11,823 nucleotides of DNA from an uncultured Lachnospiraceae bacterium (GCA_947175285.1 CAMWMM010000103.1:1-11823), one strand, 5' to 3'. Positions 1-7,604 are shown, counted from the first letter of the stretch. The notes: generated by a model from the sequence alone, not told the origin. Numbers and translations: made by a program.

Positions 1-669
1 ACTTTAGATGACACTTGTAATTCTTACGATGAAATGGTTATTACACTTCGAAAACATTTTTCCAATATTGACAAGCATAATTCCGAACAAATAAAACTGG
101 CAAATGAATATTACAAATGGACTGCACTGAAAACCAGACTGATATCAAATGAAAATTTATTTCAGATTCCATCATCTGCCCTTCCAAATACAATCAAGAT
201 TTCTACGTTCCAATGGCTTAGACCCGAAAAACAATCTGTAATCCTGAAACATTACAGATTGGATAAAAATACGAATCAATATATCATTGCTGTCAAAAAG
301 GACAATGTACCAAATGATGATATTGAAGTTATCATGCGTTCCCTTGTCTTGATCAGAAAGACTGTTGTCTGGGTTGATTTCGGCTATAATATCGGAACAG
401 AATTCGGCGGAAGACATCCTGCTATCATTCTAAAAAATTTGAAGGATTCCTTAGTTGTGATCCCCCTCTCTTCGCAAGAACCCAAAACAATAGAATACAG
501 CGTTAAAGTGGATAAGGTATATGGTTTTCCACCCATGCCACGCTGGGCAAATGTCACTCGAATTACGCAAGTCAGTTTATCCAGAGTACATTTCAAAACA
601 ATTGGTGATGTTAAACCATCTATCCTTGCCGAAATCAACAATAAATTAAAGTCATGTGGCATAATTTAA
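1..669 (+). CDS. PemK/MazF-fold protein with N-terminal extension, 5'-incomplete
   Basis: The C-terminal half, from about residue 110 counted from the ATG at base 34, reads as a PemK/MazF-type beta-barrel: a VVWVDFG strand, the family-like turn GTEFGGRHPA with an arginine at 127, then a VVIPLSS strand and a RITQVS segment. Members of this fold are usually mRNA-cleaving toxins of type II toxin-antitoxin systems. The first 110 residues match nothing I recognise and are longer than a plain MazF (about 110-120 aa in total). The frame is open to base 1 and the ATG at 34 has no ribosome binding site, so the true start probably lies left of the window. No antitoxin gene is visible. The gene is AT-rich, unlike the recombinases. 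Its activity is uncertain because the second catalytic position of MazF is not clearly conserved. It is probably flanking DNA rather than part of the recombinase element (inference). Confidence 0.75.
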   Translation, partial: TLDDTCNSYDEMVITLRKHFSNIDKHNSEQIKLANEYYKWTALKTRLISNENLFQIPSSALPNTIKISTFQWLRPEKQSVILKHYRLDKNTNQYIIAVKKDNVPNDDIEVIMRSLVLIRKTVVWVDFGYNIGTEFGGRHPAIILKNLKDSLVVIPLSSQEPKTIEYSVKVDKVYGFPPMPRWANVTRITQVSLSRVHFKTIGDVKPSILAEINNKLKSCGII

Positions 670-703
670 AACGAACCACGTAAACTATACTATGCAAAAT
701 TAT

Positions 704-732
704 TTGACAACCTGTTTGCTTTATGCTAATAT
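704..732 (+). promoter_or_regulatory. Near-consensus sigma-A promoter
   Basis: A perfect -35 box TTGACA at 704-709 is separated by exactly 17 bases from a -10 box TAATAT at 727-732. Transcription should start near 738-740. No open reading frame with a ribosome binding site follows before the terminator at 776-808, so the promoter seems to serve a short non-coding RNA. Confidence 0.75.
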
Positions 733-737
733 GATGT

Positions 738-808
738 TGTAAACGTAGGAGAAATCCTAATAATTTTGTAAACGAGAAGCCGTCATTTATGGCGGTTTCT
801 TTTGTTTT
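738..808 (+). ncRNA. Short promoter-terminator transcript, putative small RNA of about 65 nt
   Basis: Between a strong promoter and an intrinsic terminator lie about 45 bases with no credible start codon. The stretch has two direct copies of TTGTAAACG, at 737-745 and 766-774 (29-base period). Between them is a small hairpin, TAGGA-GAAA-TCCTA at 746-759, with a GNRA tetraloop. The unit sits just after a PemK/MazF-like gene. Type III toxin-antitoxin loci pair a toxin of related fold with a short repeat RNA, but there the RNA lies before the toxin, so that reading is only speculative. It could also be an antisense or regulatory RNA, or an attenuator remnant. I recognise no family. Confidence 0.45.
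776..808 (+). terminator. Intrinsic terminator
   Basis: Bases 776-785 pair with 790-799 in a ten-base-pair stem that includes two G-U pairs, around a four-base loop. A T-rich run follows (TTTTGTTTT, from about 798). It would end the short transcript started at 704-732. Confidence 0.7.
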
Positions 809-970
809 CATTTTTCCAAGGAAGAAAAAGAAGAAGCCACACTACTATGACTCCCTCTTTTTTATTTTCCTTCATTACTGCAACTCAATTGCCAACGCGC
901 TTCCTACATCCCTCTCCCAATCCCCGCCAGAAATTCAAACACCCCTGACACATTCAGTCGTCCATACCCC
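809..970. other. Non-coding spacer, G-poor
   Basis: I see no supportable gene here. An apparent 65-codon frame starting at 789 begins inside the terminator hairpin, lacks a ribosome binding site and encodes low-complexity lysine and phenylalanine runs. Bases 895-970 are strikingly poor in G and rich in C on the plus strand. The stretch separates the left flank from the repeats next to the recombinase genes. Confidence 0.5.
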
Positions 971-1108
971 GCTGATGTCAAGTTAATGTCACGAACTTTT
1001 TTCACTTTTTTTGAGGTCAAAAGTCCGCAACTCTGCATAACTTCGTTGGGCTGATGGTAAATAATTGCTACGTTGAGTAAAAATTGATGGTAAGTTAATG
1101 CTATGTTG
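971..1108 (+). repeat. Three diverged 26-base direct repeats at the recombinase end
   Basis: Copies lie at 971-996, 1050-1075 and 1083-1108, sharing a core close to TGATGGTAAGTTAATGCTA. The second and third copies agree at about 20 of 26 positions, and the first and third at about 16. The third overlaps the stop codon of the last recombinase gene. Integrases commonly sit beside their own attachment site, and repeated motifs there may be recombinase binding sites. No convincing copy was found near the right side of the window, so the assignment as an element end is inference. Confidence 0.45.
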
Positions 1109-2693
1109 TTTTTGCCCGACTAACTCCCGTATCAACACTGAAATTCCATTCTATCTCAACTCTTTTGTCCCTATAAGCATATACTTTTTTGATGAAGGTA
1201 TCAACTACTTCCTGTGTCAGTATCTCAATATGTGAATACCGGATTATCTGCTTCATATCTTCCTCTGCCTTCCGGTACTCTTTCTCAAATTCTGCAAGCT
1301 TTTCTGCAGCTTCAACTTCCAATACGGATAAAGAAGATATCTTTTCCGTCAGTTCTTTTGCTTTTCTTTGATATTCTGCAACCGGAAGTTCTTTCATCGC
1401 ATACTTCTCATACAAAACATCTTTTTCTGCCTGTGTCTGCTTTTTTGTCTGCCTGTATTCGTCCAGCTTCTTTTTTAATGCGTGAATGCCTGCCTCCTGA
1501 AAGGAAAACAGATTTTCTTTCTGCTTCATGGCATTGCCCCGGAGCATCAGCTCCTTATTCAGCATGAAGAGCACCGTTTCTTCCAGTATGTCGGCATTTA
1601 TATAGGTACAGCATTCCAGTATCTGAAGCTGTGAATGTTTCCTGCATTCAAACCGTCTGTACCGGGTCTTTGCCAGGGGCGGCTTATAGCTTAAAGAATA
1701 TCCACAGCCGCCACAATATAGCTTTCCGGTCAGTGGGTGCTTCTCTCTGTTTCGTTTTGTGGAACTTTCCGGTCTGAACGCTGAAACCTGTTCAAAAATC
1801 TCCTCTGAGATCAATGCTTCATGGTGATTGGGTATGACTTTCCAATCTTCCTTTGGCACTGCTATTCCGTCTTTACTTCCTACCGATTTCCTCACAGTTT
1901 TCCCATATGCCATTTCTCCAAGATAAAAGCGGTTATTCAGGATAGTCCTGACTGCCTGTCCACTCCATGTATGGAGCCTCCCATCCTTTACCTCAGTCCC
2001 CGGCCTGCGGATCTGTGTGGCTGTCGGTATCTTTTCCTCATAGAGCTGTTTTGCAATCTGTGTGCTGCTTTTTCCCTGCATGGCAAGTGAGAAGATATGG
2101 CGTACAATCTCTGCCTCTTTCTCATTCACTATAACAGTATTTTTTACTTCCCTGCTCTTCTCATATCCGAAAGGAACCTGTCCGAAAACGTATTCACCAT
2201 TCGCACACTTATTTTCAAAGGAAGCCTTTACCTTGACTGATACATCCTTGCTGTACAGATCATATAAGAGCGTCTGGAATGCCGTATCAATCTCTATGGT
2301 GCTTCCATGATGCTCCCTGCTGTCATAATGGTCGTTAAGGGAGATAAAGCGGATACCCATAAAAGGGAATATCTGGTTCAGATAGGTTCCTGTCTCTATA
2401 TAATCCCTTGAAAATCGTGACATATCTTTCACGATAATACATCGTATATTGTTTGCCTTAACCTCCTTTAATAGTTTCTGCATACCCGGTCTTTCCATAT
2501 TTGTACCGGAGTAGCCATCATCACTAAACTCCATGACTTCATGCTCTGCAAGCTCTGGGTCGTGATGTATGTATTCTAAGATCTGCTTTCTCTGGTTCCC
2601 GATACTATTGCTCTCGTCCTGAATAAGATTCCCGTCACTGTCAGCTCTTTTGTCTTCTAAGGATAATCGTAAATACATTGCCAGCTTATCCAT
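1101..2693 (-). CDS. Large serine recombinase, third of three
   Basis: This is a site-specific DNA recombinase of the large serine family, which cuts all four strands through a phosphoserine link and then rotates and rejoins them. The N-terminal catalytic domain is intact: the YLRLS motif gives nucleophile Ser11 with Arg9, and the motif at 90-96 (DMSRFSR) supplies the conserved Arg93 and Arg96. A recombinase domain follows at about 160-270. A zinc ribbon with Cys327, Cys330, Cys350 and Cys361 or 362 comes next, then a coiled-coil-rich tail (about 400-480) ending in the KVYAYRDKRVEIEW type of C-terminus seen in DUF4368-bearing recombinases. At 530 aa it is of usual length. Its ATG overlaps the stop of the preceding recombinase by one base (TAATG), so translation is probably coupled. 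It differs clearly from its two neighbours and is not a recent duplicate. Confidence 0.95.
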   Translation of the reverse strand: MDKLAMYLRLSLEDKRADSDGNLIQDESNSIGNQRKQILEYIHHDPELAEHEVMEFSDDGYSGTNMERPGMQKLLKEVKANNIRCIIVKDMSRFSRDYIETGTYLNQIFPFMGIRFISLNDHYDSREHHGSTIEIDTAFQTLLYDLYSKDVSVKVKASFENKCANGEYVFGQVPFGYEKSREVKNTVIVNEKEAEIVRHIFSLAMQGKSSTQIAKQLYEEKIPTATQIRRPGTEVKDGRLHTWSGQAVRTILNNRFYLGEMAYGKTVRKSVGSKDGIAVPKEDWKVIPNHHEALISEEIFEQVSAFRPESSTKRNREKHPLTGKLYCGGCGYSLSYKPPLAKTRYRRFECRKHSQLQILECCTYINADILEETVLFMLNKELMLRGNAMKQKENLFSFQEAGIHALKKKLDEYRQTKKQTQAEKDVLYEKYAMKELPVAEYQRKAKELTEKISSLSVLEVEAAEKLAEFEKEYRKAEEDMKQIIRYSHIEILTQEVVDTFIKKVYAYRDKRVEIEWNFSVDTGVSRAKTT

Positions 2694-4408
2694 TACTTCA
2701 CCCCCTCCATGTTGTCAGATGTAACTGCAAACAGAACTTCTATCCGTTTACCCGGATAAACGTATATCTTTGAGATGAAAGCCTCCACCATATCTTTTGT
2801 TAGATCTTCCCCGCTTTTCAGCTTTAACAGCGCTTTTATGGCTTTCAGATAGCCTGCCGCCAGCTTATCCAGCGCTTTTTTTTCTTTTTCCCACTCCTGC
2901 TGCTGTTTCTTCAGCTCGTTCAGTCTGTCCTCCTGCTTCATCTTAAAAGATACATAATCCTTTTGAAGTATTTTTCCGGCACGGTAATCCATATAGACAC
3001 TGCCTTCTTCTTCCCGGAAACGCCTTATTTTCCCCTCTGTTTCACGAATCTTTGCCTCTGTTGCCCTGGCTTTCTCCGCTATCTGTTCCTTTCCATATTC
3101 CATGTAACGCTCCGGCTTGTTAAGAAACACATTAAACTCAATACGGATAAGGGGCAGCAGTATGTCTAAAAGCTCGTTTTTTGATATACGGTTTGATTCC
3201 GGGCATACCGTAACCTTTGTCTGCCCGCCATTCAGACAGAAATATCCGTCAAGCCTTGCTTTCTCACCATCTGCATACTGCTTCACATAACTGTTCCGTG
3301 TCATTTTCCTGCCGCATACGCCACAATACAGCACATTGTCAAATATATTTTCCCCTATCGGATACCCCTTTGTGGGGTGCCTGTGCGTCGCTGTCCTGGC
3401 TTTTATCCTCTGGCGGACTTCTGCCGCACTCCTGTACAATCCTTCCCCGACCAGCGGTTCATGTGCGCCCTCTGTTACCACCCAGTCATCCTCCGGCTTA
3501 TGGATACGGTTTTTTTCGTTCCTTGCGGTAATGCTGGTCTTTCCCTGCACTAAGGTTCCAATATAAGTTTCGCTTTTTAAAATCCTCTCTACCGATCCTT
3601 TGTCCCATCCCTTATAGTCAGCCTCATCGGCGGCATGATATACTTCTTTTGTTTTTTTATACTGATACGGAGGATTAATGCGTCGCTGGTTCAGTTCGTC
3701 GGCAACCGCAGTATAACTTTCCGTTTCAATAAATTTCTCATAAATAAACCGTACAATGCTTTCCGTATTCTCGTCAGGCAGCAGTACCCGGCATTTCCCA
3801 TTCCACTCTGCCTTGTAGCCATATGGAGGCGGTCCGCCAACATAAGAACCTTCCTCCCTCCTCTGCTTTAAGTGCAGCCTGGCTTTTTTTGAAAAATCCT
3901 TTGCATACATATCGTTTACAAGGTTCTTGATTTCAGAAGCCATCTGTTTATTTTCATTCCCCTCTTTTCCAGTGTCAAATCCATCTGCAGCTGCAATGAA
4001 CCTCACTCCCAAAAAGGGAAAGATCTTTTCAATATAATTTCCCGCTTCCAGATAGTTCCTGCCAAACCTTGACAGATCCTTTACAATGACACAGTTGATC
4101 TCACCAAGCCTTATATCCTGTAACAGCCGCAGGAAGCCTTCCCTTTCAAAATTGCTGCCTGTTTTTCCCAGATCAGTATAACATTCCACAACTTCGATTA
4201 CTTCCCCTGTTTTCTGTCTGTTATATTCTTCCACATACTTTTTTGCTATCTCTACCTGGACCTCCACGGATTCATTCTTTTTGATGTCCTGATCCGAAGA
4301 AAGCCTTGCATATATCCCTGCCTTATATCTCCTGTCCACACGGCCTGCTTCTGTCCGTCTGCCCGCTGCCCTTCCACCGGCCAGACCCCGTTTGGATATC
4401 CTGCCCAT
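2693..4408 (-). CDS. Large serine recombinase, second of three, with basic N-terminal extension
   Basis: This is a complete large serine recombinase. The catalytic motif YARLS places the nucleophile at Ser37 with Arg35, and DLSRFGR at 111-117 gives Arg114 and Arg117. The recombinase domain runs from about 180 to 300. The zinc ribbon uses Cys362, Cys365, Cys391 and Cys402. A long charged coiled coil spans about 430-530, before a C-terminus ending in the YVYPGKRIEVLF strand typical of DUF4368. The first 28 residues are an unusual Arg/Gly/Ala-rich extension (four Gly and eight Arg) absent from the two neighbours. The ATG is supported by AAAGGAG placed nine to ten bases upstream, inside the end of the previous gene. 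It starts two bases after that gene's stop. It probably works with the other two recombinases on element excision or integration, but the division of labour cannot be read from sequence. Confidence 0.95.
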   Translation of the reverse strand: MGRISKRGLAGGRAAGRRTEAGRVDRRYKAGIYARLSSDQDIKKNESVEVQVEIAKKYVEEYNRQKTGEVIEVVECYTDLGKTGSNFEREGFLRLLQDIRLGEINCVIVKDLSRFGRNYLEAGNYIEKIFPFLGVRFIAAADGFDTGKEGNENKQMASEIKNLVNDMYAKDFSKKARLHLKQRREEGSYVGGPPPYGYKAEWNGKCRVLLPDENTESIVRFIYEKFIETESYTAVADELNQRRINPPYQYKKTKEVYHAADEADYKGWDKGSVERILKSETYIGTLVQGKTSITARNEKNRIHKPEDDWVVTEGAHEPLVGEGLYRSAAEVRQRIKARTATHRHPTKGYPIGENIFDNVLYCGVCGRKMTRNSYVKQYADGEKARLDGYFCLNGGQTKVTVCPESNRISKNELLDILLPLIRIEFNVFLNKPERYMEYGKEQIAEKARATEAKIRETEGKIRRFREEEGSVYMDYRAGKILQKDYVSFKMKQEDRLNELKKQQQEWEKEKKALDKLAAGYLKAIKALLKLKSGEDLTKDMVEAFISKIYVYPGKRIEVLFAVTSDNMEGVK

Positions 4409-4410
4409 GT

Positions 4411-6108
4411 TTACGCACTCCTTTCTCCCGGACGATTATCCGTTTTACATTCTTTTGCTTTCTGCCCTTCCATCTTCTTATTTACATCCTGCATGACACA
4501 ATACTGGTTCATATAGTAAAACTCAATATCCATCCTTTGATCCTCAAATACCGTTATACGCTTTACCATGCTGCAGAGGGTATGCCGATCTATCTCTTTT
4601 AATTCCGAACAGTCCTGCATCGTCTTTAGCCTTGCCGCTGATATGACACCGCTCTTAAACAGTTCTTTTATCATGCCCTCCTGCTTTTTCTGTGCATCCT
4701 CAAATTCTGCGGCTTTCCTTTTGAAATCCCCATGCAGCCTTTCAAACTCTTCCTTTGTGATAATCCCCTGCTTTAAATCCTCGTACAGCCCGGAGCAGAG
4801 GGAATAATATCTGTCCTGCTCTTCCTTGAGCCTTGCAATTTCCGTATCATAGCGGACAATGGACTCAAAATTGGTCTCCATATCCAGGACCTTTTGAAAT
4901 ATCCGCTTTTCCTCCAAAAAACAGTTCGCATAATGTCTGACCATCTCTGCAGCCATTCCTTTTAGCTGTTCTTCCTCAATGCTGTGTCTGCTGCATCCCT
5001 CTCCACGGTTCTTTGTGGAGCAGATATAGTACACACGCCTGGAATTTTTGTAACGGTTCACACGCCTGACCATCTGCTCTCCACAGTCCCCACAGAACAG
5101 GATACCCGTAAACAGGCTGTTTTCTTCCGTAACGGGGCTTACCCTGCCGTCTGTTTTCAATAAGTTCTGGACAACCTGGAACTGATCCTCTGGTATGACC
5201 GCCTCGTGGGTATTCTCCACTTTGATCCATTCCTCCTGCGGTTTATCCACGCTCTTTTTCAGCTTATAATTGATCTTTTCGCGTTTTCCCTGTACCATAT
5301 GCCCTAAATACGTCTCGTTTGTCAGTATTCTCTTTACAGTGGAGCTGCTCCATTGTGACTTTACTGCACCGGAAAAGCCGCCCTTATAATTATCTCCCGT
5401 GGACTTTTTATACTCCTTCGGAGAGAGGATCCCTAAACCGTTCAGTTTTTCCGCAACCGCAGAAACAGCCATTCCTTCTATTTTCCATGCAAATATCTTC
5501 CTGACAACATCCGCAGCATATTCGTCTATCACAAGGCGGCTTTTATCGTCCTGTGCTTTTTTATATCCATAGGGTGCAAATGCAGCAATACATTCCCCGT
5601 TCTTTCTCTTTACTTCAAACTGGCTTTTGACTTTTGTGGAAATATCCCTGCAATAAGAATCATTAATAAAGTTTTTGACCGGAAGTACAATCCCGCTTTC
5701 CGACACATCTGCCTGAAAACTGTCATAATGATCCGTGAGCGCAATAAAGCGCACGGAAAGGGCCGGAAAGACTTTCTGTATATACCGCCCGGATTCAATA
5801 TAATCACGCCCGAACCGGGAAAGGTCCTTCACAATGACACAATTGACCTTTCCTGCCTCAATATCGCTTATCATTCTTTTAAATTCTGGTCTGTCGAAAT
5901 TGCTGCCCGAAAATCCATCATCAACATAAATATCAAAAAGATCTATATCCTGCTGTTCATGGATAAAGGCCCTGATCAGCTCCCTCTGATTTCCGATGCT
6001 GTTGCTTTCGGATTTCAGCGTACCATCCCTGTCTGTAATATCCCCAACATCACTGTCATCCCTTGAAAGGCGGAGGTACATGGCTGCTAGAAACTGCTTT
6101 TTATTCAT
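4411..6108 (-). CDS. Large serine recombinase, first of three
   Basis: This large serine recombinase of 565 aa is the promoter-proximal member of the recombinase trio. Its catalytic nucleophile is Ser15 in YLRLS with Arg13, and DLSRFGR at 95-101 contributes Arg98 and Arg101. The DDGFSGSNFDRP segment at 63-74 is the usual loop of the resolvase fold. A recombinase domain spans about 155-275. The zinc ribbon has Cys339, Cys342, Cys363 and Cys372, and a coiled coil follows at about 400-470. The C-terminus has the ITVFEDQRMDIEFYY strand pattern of DUF4368. The start is supported by AGGAGTG seven bases before the ATG. A spacer of 126 bases separates it from the DUF6870-like gene upstream. That spacer contains a short inverted repeat (TTACG...CGTAA) but no clear promoter or terminator, so the trio probably shares the upstream transcript. 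All key residues are present. Confidence 0.95.
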   Translation of the reverse strand: MNKKQFLAAMYLRLSRDDSDVGDITDRDGTLKSESNSIGNQRELIRAFIHEQQDIDLFDIYVDDGFSGSNFDRPEFKRMISDIEAGKVNCVIVKDLSRFGRDYIESGRYIQKVFPALSVRFIALTDHYDSFQADVSESGIVLPVKNFINDSYCRDISTKVKSQFEVKRKNGECIAAFAPYGYKKAQDDKSRLVIDEYAADVVRKIFAWKIEGMAVSAVAEKLNGLGILSPKEYKKSTGDNYKGGFSGAVKSQWSSSTVKRILTNETYLGHMVQGKREKINYKLKKSVDKPQEEWIKVENTHEAVIPEDQFQVVQNLLKTDGRVSPVTEENSLFTGILFCGDCGEQMVRRVNRYKNSRRVYYICSTKNRGEGCSRHSIEEEQLKGMAAEMVRHYANCFLEEKRIFQKVLDMETNFESIVRYDTEIARLKEEQDRYYSLCSGLYEDLKQGIITKEEFERLHGDFKRKAAEFEDAQKKQEGMIKELFKSGVISAARLKTMQDCSELKEIDRHTLCSMVKRITVFEDQRMDIEFYYMNQYCVMQDVNKKMEGQKAKECKTDNRPGERSA

Positions 6109-6234
6109 TCTATCACTCCTGACTTACGATTATTGAGTTAGCTAAGTAACCGTAAATCAAAAGCTTCCACTGATTTGTCCTGATTTAAGGCTAACATAAC
6201 TTTCTGATTCTTTCAAGTCTTTTTAATTCTTCTT

Positions 6235-6507
6235 TCAGATATGGATCTCAGCCAGATGCCTCAGATACTCTTCCATCTTATCGTCTATCGTTGGTCCTTC
6301 TTTCTGAAATCTCACTTTTACTACATAATCACCAATGCGGTGTACAAAAATATTATTTGTCTGTTCCACAAAAAGTGTCAGCTTTTTTTCAACTGGAAGT
6401 TTGGTATCAATCTTAATGTCCCTGATATCTGTCAGCGTATTTATGTCTACTGTCCGTATATCCACTGCTTCCATTGCATCCAGCTCTGCCTCTGTTATAC
6501 CAAGCAT
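6235..6507 (-). CDS. DUF6870-like small protein
   Basis: This is a 90-residue protein. The frame is open for 31 further codons, but the internal ATG at 6507 is preceded by GGAGGGG with a six-base gap, far better than the upstream ATG at 6600, which has none. The segment DIRTVDINTLTDIRDIKID followed by LPVEKK, and the later VVKVRF strand with DKMEEYL, match the pattern I recall for DUF6870. These are small proteins of unknown function commonly carried next to recombinases or on integrative elements in Lachnospiraceae. The usual pair of cysteines in the middle of that family (YxCxxGK) is replaced here by VHRIGD, so this copy is a divergent member. There is no signal peptide or membrane segment. 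It lies between the small membrane peptide and the recombinase trio on the same strand. Its function is unknown. Confidence 0.75.
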   Translation of the reverse strand: MLGITEAELDAMEAVDIRTVDINTLTDIRDIKIDTKLPVEKKLTLFVEQTNNIFVHRIGDYVVKVRFQKEGPTIDDKMEEYLRHLAEIHI

Positions 6508-6665
6508 TGCAATCCCCTCCTGCATTATTCCTATTAAATTTATTCTTCCATCAGATTGTCCTATGACATACAACTTTTGATATGTAAACAAGCCGGACAT
6601 CTGCCCGACTTTGGAGTATGCTGCCTTATCTCTTAATACCGCTGTCTTCTGTCGTCATTATCGTT

Positions 6666-6779
6666 CTAACGCATGCGTTTATATCTCCTGTTCTTTGTTG
6701 ATGCAATCATTCCTGAAACGGCAAGTACCGATAAAGCCAAAAATATACCCGCTGCTACAATAAATTTAACCCTGTACAT
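6666..6779 (-). CDS. 37-residue single-span membrane peptide
   Basis: This short frame has an excellent ribosome binding site (AAAGGTGG, five bases before the ATG). It encodes a basic start (MYRVK), a hydrophobic helix of about 20 residues (positions 6-26), then a very basic tail ending in RRYKRMR. This is the layout of a small single-pass membrane protein with its positive tail in the cytoplasm. It starts 24 bases after the MazF gene stop, on the same strand, so it is likely co-transcribed with the toxin. I do not recognise a family. It could be a small membrane-acting toxin, a regulator or an anchor. The ribosome binding site, composition and operon position argue that it is a true gene. 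Confidence 0.6.
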   Translation of the reverse strand: MYRVKFIVAAGIFLALSVLAVSGMIASTKNRRYKRMR

Positions 6780-6803
6780 TTTTACCACCTTTTCTTTTCC
6801 ATA

Positions 6804-7169
6804 TTAGTTGTATCTGTCAAATACGCCTACCTGCACCTGTATGCCCTCCGTGATCCTGCCAAGCGTTTCCTCTTCCACCTTTCCCATATGGTCTATGATG
6901 CGGTCAAAGTCCAGCGCTGTTACCTGTTCGCAGAGTGCGATGCTGTTCTGATCCAGCCCTTTTGTCTTATATGCCGATATGAATACATGGGTGGGCAGGC
7001 TCCGCTTCTTGTAAATCTTAGTTGACAATGGAACCACTGTAATGACAGTGCTGTGCCTGTTTGCCCTGTTGTTACTGACTACCACCACCGGGCGCATACC
7101 GCCCTGCATACTTCCCTGATACTGTACGCCCAAGTCCGCATACAGTATATCGCCTCTCCGTATCTTCAT
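6804..7169 (-). CDS. MazF/PemK-family endoribonuclease toxin
   Basis: This 121-residue protein has the full length and order of a MazF toxin: RRGDILYADLG at the start, the loop GSMQGGMRPVVVV carrying the conserved Arg26, a second strand VITVVPLS with Thr44 near the place of the catalytic threonine, LPTHVFI, the helix region LDQNSIALCEQVTAL, and a C-terminal helix. MazF toxins cut mRNA at short sequence motifs. The chosen ATG (7169) overlaps the stop of the upstream gene by one base (TGATG) and lies just after GGAGG/AAAGG purines. A longer start at 7193 lies inside the upstream gene and would add eight unconserved residues. A normal MazE-like antitoxin gene would precede it, but here the preceding gene encodes a degenerate resolvase domain. 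Translational coupling suggests that the two proteins act together. Confidence 0.9.
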   Translation of the reverse strand: MKIRRGDILYADLGVQYQGSMQGGMRPVVVVSNNRANRHSTVITVVPLSTKIYKKRSLPTHVFISAYKTKGLDQNSIALCEQVTALDFDRIIDHMGKVEEETLGRITEGIQVQVGVFDRYN

Positions 7170-7594
7170 CAGCAGCCTTTGCCTCCGCCCCATTTCGGTC
7201 TTTCCTTATCAGCAGAACGCCCTGTTGTATCATACATATGGTACTGCATGGTAGAAAGCTCGAAAAAGCCGATGCCGATGTTGGCAGCGTCATGCATAAA
7301 TTCTTCCAGATCGGACTCGTCCGCTGTGATGTCAGCCATGTTCTCCACAACAACCGTATCATACTGTCCTGTGATCAGACGGGTGATCAGCATATTTACC
7401 GCATCCCTGTCAATATCCCTGTCCGGTCCCTTGTTAATGATAGCTTCATTCATCAACGCTATCCCTGCCATGCTGCACTTCTGGCGGTTCTGCTGAATAA
7501 GCTGGCGGATATTGCCTTCTGACTTGTTGGAGTTCATAAACATGACTGCCGGATGCACCAATGCACCGGCAGCGACACTTTTCACATTGCACAT
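7169..7594 (-). CDS. Catalytically degenerate resolvase-like protein
   Basis: This 141-residue protein follows the outline of the serine recombinase N-terminal domain. It has a first strand (AVMFMN), a Gln-rich helix (IRQLIQQNRQKC), then the segment ending LITGQYDTVVVEN that mirrors LxxGxxDxVIVKD of real recombinases, and finally LEEFMHDAANIGIGFFELS matching the next helix and strand. The catalytic residues are gone: Asn stands where the nucleophilic Ser is expected, the YxR arginine is lost, and ENMADITAD replaces DLSRFGR. There is no recombinase domain or zinc ribbon. The ATG at 7594 has AGGTGAT eight bases upstream, and a GTG at 7603 is less likely. It is translationally coupled to the MazF gene, in the antitoxin position. 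A regulatory or antitoxin role is inference. The fold assignment rests on pattern likeness, not a computed alignment. Confidence 0.6.
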   Translation of the reverse strand: MCNVKSVAAGALVHPAVMFMNSNKSEGNIRQLIQQNRQKCSMAGIALMNEAIINKGPDRDIDRDAVNMLITRLITGQYDTVVVENMADITADESDLEEFMHDAANIGIGFFELSTMQYHMYDTTGRSADKERPKWGGGKGC

Positions 7595-7604
7595 GATAAT
7601 CACC

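Noticed and set aside
11..20. ACACTTGTAA shared with 10761-10770 as possible direct repeats bounding the element
   Set aside because: A ten-base match is expected by chance several times in a window of this size, and the left copy lies inside a gene.
738..808. Type III toxin-antitoxin RNA
   Set aside because: The RNA lies after rather than before the toxin-like gene and has only two short repeats. It is noted as an idea but not called.
789..986. 65-codon plus-strand frame after the short RNA
   Set aside because: It begins inside the terminator stem, lacks a ribosome binding site and is low-complexity.
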